Assembly: GCA_021824145.1 (NCBI GenBank)
Contig: JAKALM010000001.1
Span: forward strand, 310,001-374,000
Reading direction: 5' to 3'
Origin: Bacteroidota bacterium
Lineage (GTDB): Bacteria; Bacteroidota; Ignavibacteria; Ignavibacteriales; Ignavibacteriaceae
DNA: 64,000 bases
Every line of letters starts with the position of its first letter. Position 1 is the first letter of the stretch. Below the pieces are notes generated by a model. The model was given only the letters and a program-made list of their open reading frames with translations, did no database searches and was not told the DNA's origin. Both the position numbers and the translations under genes were made by a program. This document shows positions 61,288 through 64,000 of the stretch, piece after piece.

Positions 61288-63204
61288 ATGAATCAAACAA
61301 TCCCTCGGCTTTTCGAAGAGAGCGTAAAAAAATATCCCAATAATGCTTTGATGTGGGAGAAAAATAATTCCCAATATAGTTCTATTTCATACAACCAAAT
61401 GCAAAAATTGGTTTATAAGTTTGCTGCAGGATTAATTAAATTAGGTTTTAACACTGGCGATAGAGCAGCACTAATTTCCGAAGGAAGAAATTATTGGGTA
61501 ATGAGCGAATTGGGGATATTATTTTCCGGCGGTATAAATGTCCCTATTTCTGTTAAGCTTGATGAGCTGACGGATTTGAAATTTAGGCTTGCACATTCTG
61601 GATGTAAGTTTGTAATTGTATCTGAAACACAGCTTCAAAAAATTCGAAAAATAAAAAATGATCTGCCTGATCTTGAAAAAATAATTCTTCTCGATTCATC
61701 GGAAAAATATGAAACAGACGAAATTTTTGTTGATCAACTTCTAAAACTTGGCGAAGATTATTTGGTAAAAAATAAAGATGAATTTGACGAACGATGGCAA
61801 AATATAAAAGAAGGAGATTATGCAAATATTTGTTATACCTCTGGCACTACTGCAGATCCCAAAGGAATTATTTTAACTCATCGGAATTATACTTCGAATG
61901 TTGAACAAGCCTCTAAGATATTGGATATTCCAGAGAGTTATATTTCACTTTTAATTTTGCCATGGGATCATGCATTTGCACATACTGCAGGAATTTATAC
62001 TTTAATGAAAAACGGCGCAAGCATGGCTTCAGTGCAATTGGGTAAATCAGCTATAGAGACGCTAAAAAACATTCCGCTTAATATTAAAGAAATAAAACCA
62101 ACTTTTTTATTAAGTGTTCCGGTACTGGCTAAAAATTTTAGAAAAAGTATTGAAAAAGGAATTCATGATAAAGGCACAAGAGTGGAAAAGCTTTTTAAGA
62201 AAGCGCTTAAATTTGCTTACAGTTATAATAAAGAAGGATGGAACAGAGGAAATGGAAGTCAAAAATTTTTAAAACCATTGTACATTTTTTATGATAAATT
62301 AATCTTCAGCAAAATAAGAGAAAACTTTGGCGGAAGATTAGAATTTTTTATTGGAGGCGGCGCTTTGCTTGATATTGAATTGCAGCGTTTTTTTTATGCC
62401 ATCGGAATACCAATGTTTCAAGGTTATGGTTTGACTGAAGCTGCACCTATAATTTCAGCTAATGTTCCAAAGAAACATAAACTTGGTTCGTCTGGGAAAA
62501 TTGTGCCGGATTTACAATTAAAAATTTGCGATGAAAAAGGAACTGAACTACCGATTGGTGAAAAAGGAGAGGTTGTTGTAAAAGGTGAAAATGTAATGGC
62601 TGGCTACTGGAAAAATGAAAAAGCAACAAAGGAAGTTCTTAAAGATGGCTGGCTGTTTACGGGCGATTTAGGCTATCTTGATAAAGATGGATTTTTATTT
62701 GTGTTGGGTCGAAATAAGAGTTTGTTAATAAGCAGTGATGGTGAGAAATTTAGTCCTGAAGGAATTGAAGAAGCAATTTCGGAGCATTCAATTTTTATTG
62801 ATCAAGTTATGCTTTATAATAATCAGTCGCCATATACCGCAGCGTTGGTTGTTTTAAATAAAGATGCTATTATTAAATTTTTGAAGACAAATAATTATTC
62901 TGTTGATGAAAGAGAAGGCCACGAATTTATTCTAAAAACTATTCAAGAAGAAATTAACCAATACAATGATGGAGGAAAGTATGGAGAGCTTTTCCCAAAA
63001 CGCTGGATACCTTCTGCAATAGCAATTCTTGGTGAGCCATTTACAGAACAAAATCATTTTTTAAACAGCACTTTAAAAATGGTTAGAGGGAAGATTACTG
63101 AATATTACCGCAATAGAATTGATTTTCTTTATACACAAGAAGGAAAAAACATACTCAACCATCAAAATTTAACAATTATGGGGAGATTATGCCAAGGTGA
63201 ATAA
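61288..63204 (+). CDS. long-chain fatty-acid-CoA ligase (AMP-dependent synthetase)
   Basis: This 638-residue adenylate-forming enzyme has the P-loop-like ICYTSGTTADPKGIILTHRN, the GYGLTEAAPIIS motif, GWLFTGDLGYLDKDG with the ribose-binding Asp, and LGRNKSLLISSDGEKFSPE of the C-terminal domain. The long linker and insertions (KSIEKGIHDKG) match FadD15/FAA1-like long-chain acyl-CoA synthetases. It activates fatty acids with ATP and CoA at the membrane. The start has a strong AAGGAG site. It is divergent from the TonB receptor gene, 273 bp apart, and monocistronic in appearance. Confidence 0.94.
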   Translation: MNQTIPRLFEESVKKYPNNALMWEKNNSQYSSISYNQMQKLVYKFAAGLIKLGFNTGDRAALISEGRNYWVMSELGILFSGGINVPISVKLDELTDLKFRLAHSGCKFVIVSETQLQKIRKIKNDLPDLEKIILLDSSEKYETDEIFVDQLLKLGEDYLVKNKDEFDERWQNIKEGDYANICYTSGTTADPKGIILTHRNYTSNVEQASKILDIPESYISLLILPWDHAFAHTAGIYTLMKNGASMASVQLGKSAIETLKNIPLNIKEIKPTFLLSVPVLAKNFRKSIEKGIHDKGTRVEKLFKKALKFAYSYNKEGWNRGNGSQKFLKPLYIFYDKLIFSKIRENFGGRLEFFIGGGALLDIELQRFFYAIGIPMFQGYGLTEAAPIISANVPKKHKLGSSGKIVPDLQLKICDEKGTELPIGEKGEVVVKGENVMAGYWKNEKATKEVLKDGWLFTGDLGYLDKDGFLFVLGRNKSLLISSDGEKFSPEGIEEAISEHSIFIDQVMLYNNQSPYTAALVVLNKDAIIKFLKTNNYSVDEREGHEFILKTIQEEINQYNDGGKYGELFPKRWIPSAIAILGEPFTEQNHFLNSTLKMVRGKITEYYRNRIDFLYTQEGKNILNHQNLTIMGRLCQGE

Positions 63205-63335
63205 TCTTTAGTAAGGATTGTTTAGATATTAAAAATAATTTAATGATATTTCCCAAATGAATAATAATTCTGGTATATATTATATAAAAAATCTTTTGTT
63301 TTTTTATAAATTCCATTTATTCTTATTAATTCTTA

Positions 63336-64000
63336 ATGAATAAAACCTTAATAATAGCTCACCGAGGCGAATCTTATGAAGCTCCTGAAAATACACTTGC
63401 TTCAATTAATCTTGCATGGAATAGAAATGCCGATGCTGTTGAGATAGATGTTCATTTAACTAGTGATAATAAAATTGCAGTCATTCACGACAGTAATACA
63501 AGCAGAACAGGAAATTGCAATAAAAAAATAAAATCTGTAACACTTGATGAACTAAAAAAAATAGATGTTGGTAAGTTTAAAGGTGATCAATGGATAGATG
63601 AGAATATACCATCGCTTGACGAAGTATTTGAAACAATTCCAGACAATAAAAAAATATTTATAGAAATTAAATGTGGTAAAGAAATTATATCTGCACTTTC
63701 TCAAATATTATTACAATCAAAACTAAAAGCGGATCAGATTAGATTTATATGTTTTAATTTAGAAACACTTTCAGAATTGAAAAAAATATTTCCTCAATAC
63801 GAAATGTACTGGCTTCGAAATATCGAACGCAAAAAAATTATATTTTGGAGATTAAACTCAGATAAAATGATTAAAAAAGTTTTAGAAAATAAACTTGATG
63901 GCTTGAATATTAGAGGCAGCAAATTAATTAATAAAAATTTTGTAGAAAAAGTTAAAAAAGCTGGATTAAAATTGTTTGTGTGGACAATTAACAATCCAGC
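63336..64000 (+). CDS. glycerophosphodiester phosphodiesterase (3' end outside window)
   Basis: ATG at 63336 opens a frame that runs past the window end; 221 residues are visible. The GDPD signatures are IIAHRGESYEAPENT (His and Arg plus Glu of the active site), AVEIDVHLTSDNKIAVIHD (metal-binding Glu and Asp, then His) and IPSLDEVFETIP. KIFIEIKCGKEI gives the next Glu/Lys pair and FVWTINNP the conserved C-terminal Trp segment. No signal peptide is present, so it is predicted to be cytoplasmic. It hydrolyses glycerophosphodiesters to glycerol 3-phosphate and an alcohol. The visible part covers nearly the whole domain. Confidence 0.92.
   Translation, partial: MNKTLIIAHRGESYEAPENTLASINLAWNRNADAVEIDVHLTSDNKIAVIHDSNTSRTGNCNKKIKSVTLDELKKIDVGKFKGDQWIDENIPSLDEVFETIPDNKKIFIEIKCGKEIISALSQILLQSKLKADQIRFICFNLETLSELKKIFPQYEMYWLRNIERKKIIFWRLNSDKMIKKVLENKLDGLNIRGSKLINKNFVEKVKKAGLKLFVWTINNP

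Noticed and set aside
63794-63994. 66-codon minus-strand frame near the window end
   Set aside because: Antisense to the glycerophosphodiesterase domain, which has clear active-site motifs.

Overview
The window is AT-rich, densely coded DNA of Bacteroidota/Ignavibacteria type. The evidence is a secreted peptidase ending in a type IX secretion (T9SS) sorting domain with the NYPNPFNPTT signature, a GldC homologue, S46 and DUF2911 proteins, a DUF4249 protein paired with a TonB-dependent receptor, and REP-like palindromes. The multiheme cytochrome content fits the Ignavibacteriales best, but this is inferred from gene families and not from a marker gene. No rRNA, tRNA, CRISPR array, transposase, phage gene or replication origin was seen.

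Layout. 1-3755 (minus): GH20 hexosaminidase, a small membrane protein and a short-chain dehydrogenase cut by the window edge. 4058-9262 (plus): a lone LuxR-type HTH protein, a PD40 lipoprotein, a papain-like T9SS cargo peptidase broken by a frameshift, a second frameshifted small gene, then an intergenic stretch with 21-bp periodic repeats and hairpins. 9263-14392 (minus): AmmeMemoRadiSam enzyme, pyruvate kinase and a Lon-family protease overlapping pyruvate kinase by 4 bp. 14603-23666: mixed housekeeping genes (class V aminotransferase, deformylase-like protein, DUF2911, phosphohexomutase, a zinc-ribbon protein with an apparent AUC start, S46 peptidase, GldC, LytTR regulator). 23888-29458 (minus): a muropeptide-recycling operon (GlcNAc kinase, AmpG-like permease, serine hydrolase, NagZ-like GH3, YciI). 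29641-31922: a second class V aminotransferase and a UspA-like protein.

31993-42202 (plus) is the most striking region: seven consecutive genes for a membrane electron-transfer assembly. They encode a 13-haem cytochrome c fused to a b-type membrane domain, a 19-haem cytochrome c, a free b-type membrane subunit, an ImcH/NapC-like 7-haem cytochrome, a Rieske protein, a b6-type cytochrome b with PEWY, and an 11-haem cytochrome c. By motif count that is 50 c-type haems. It combines modules that resemble CbcL-, ImcH- and bc-type quinol oxidases of metal-reducing bacteria. A 24-residue membrane peptide may precede it.

42334-64000: DUF2339-like membrane protein, PAP2 phosphatase, a transport operon (RND adaptor, RND pump, TolC, MacA-like adaptor, MacB-like ATPase and permease), nitroreductase, FAH-family hydrolase, a three-gene surface operon (TonB-dependent receptor, DUF4249, PEGA/propeller lipoprotein), a long-chain acyl-CoA ligase, and a glycerophosphodiester phosphodiesterase cut by the window end.
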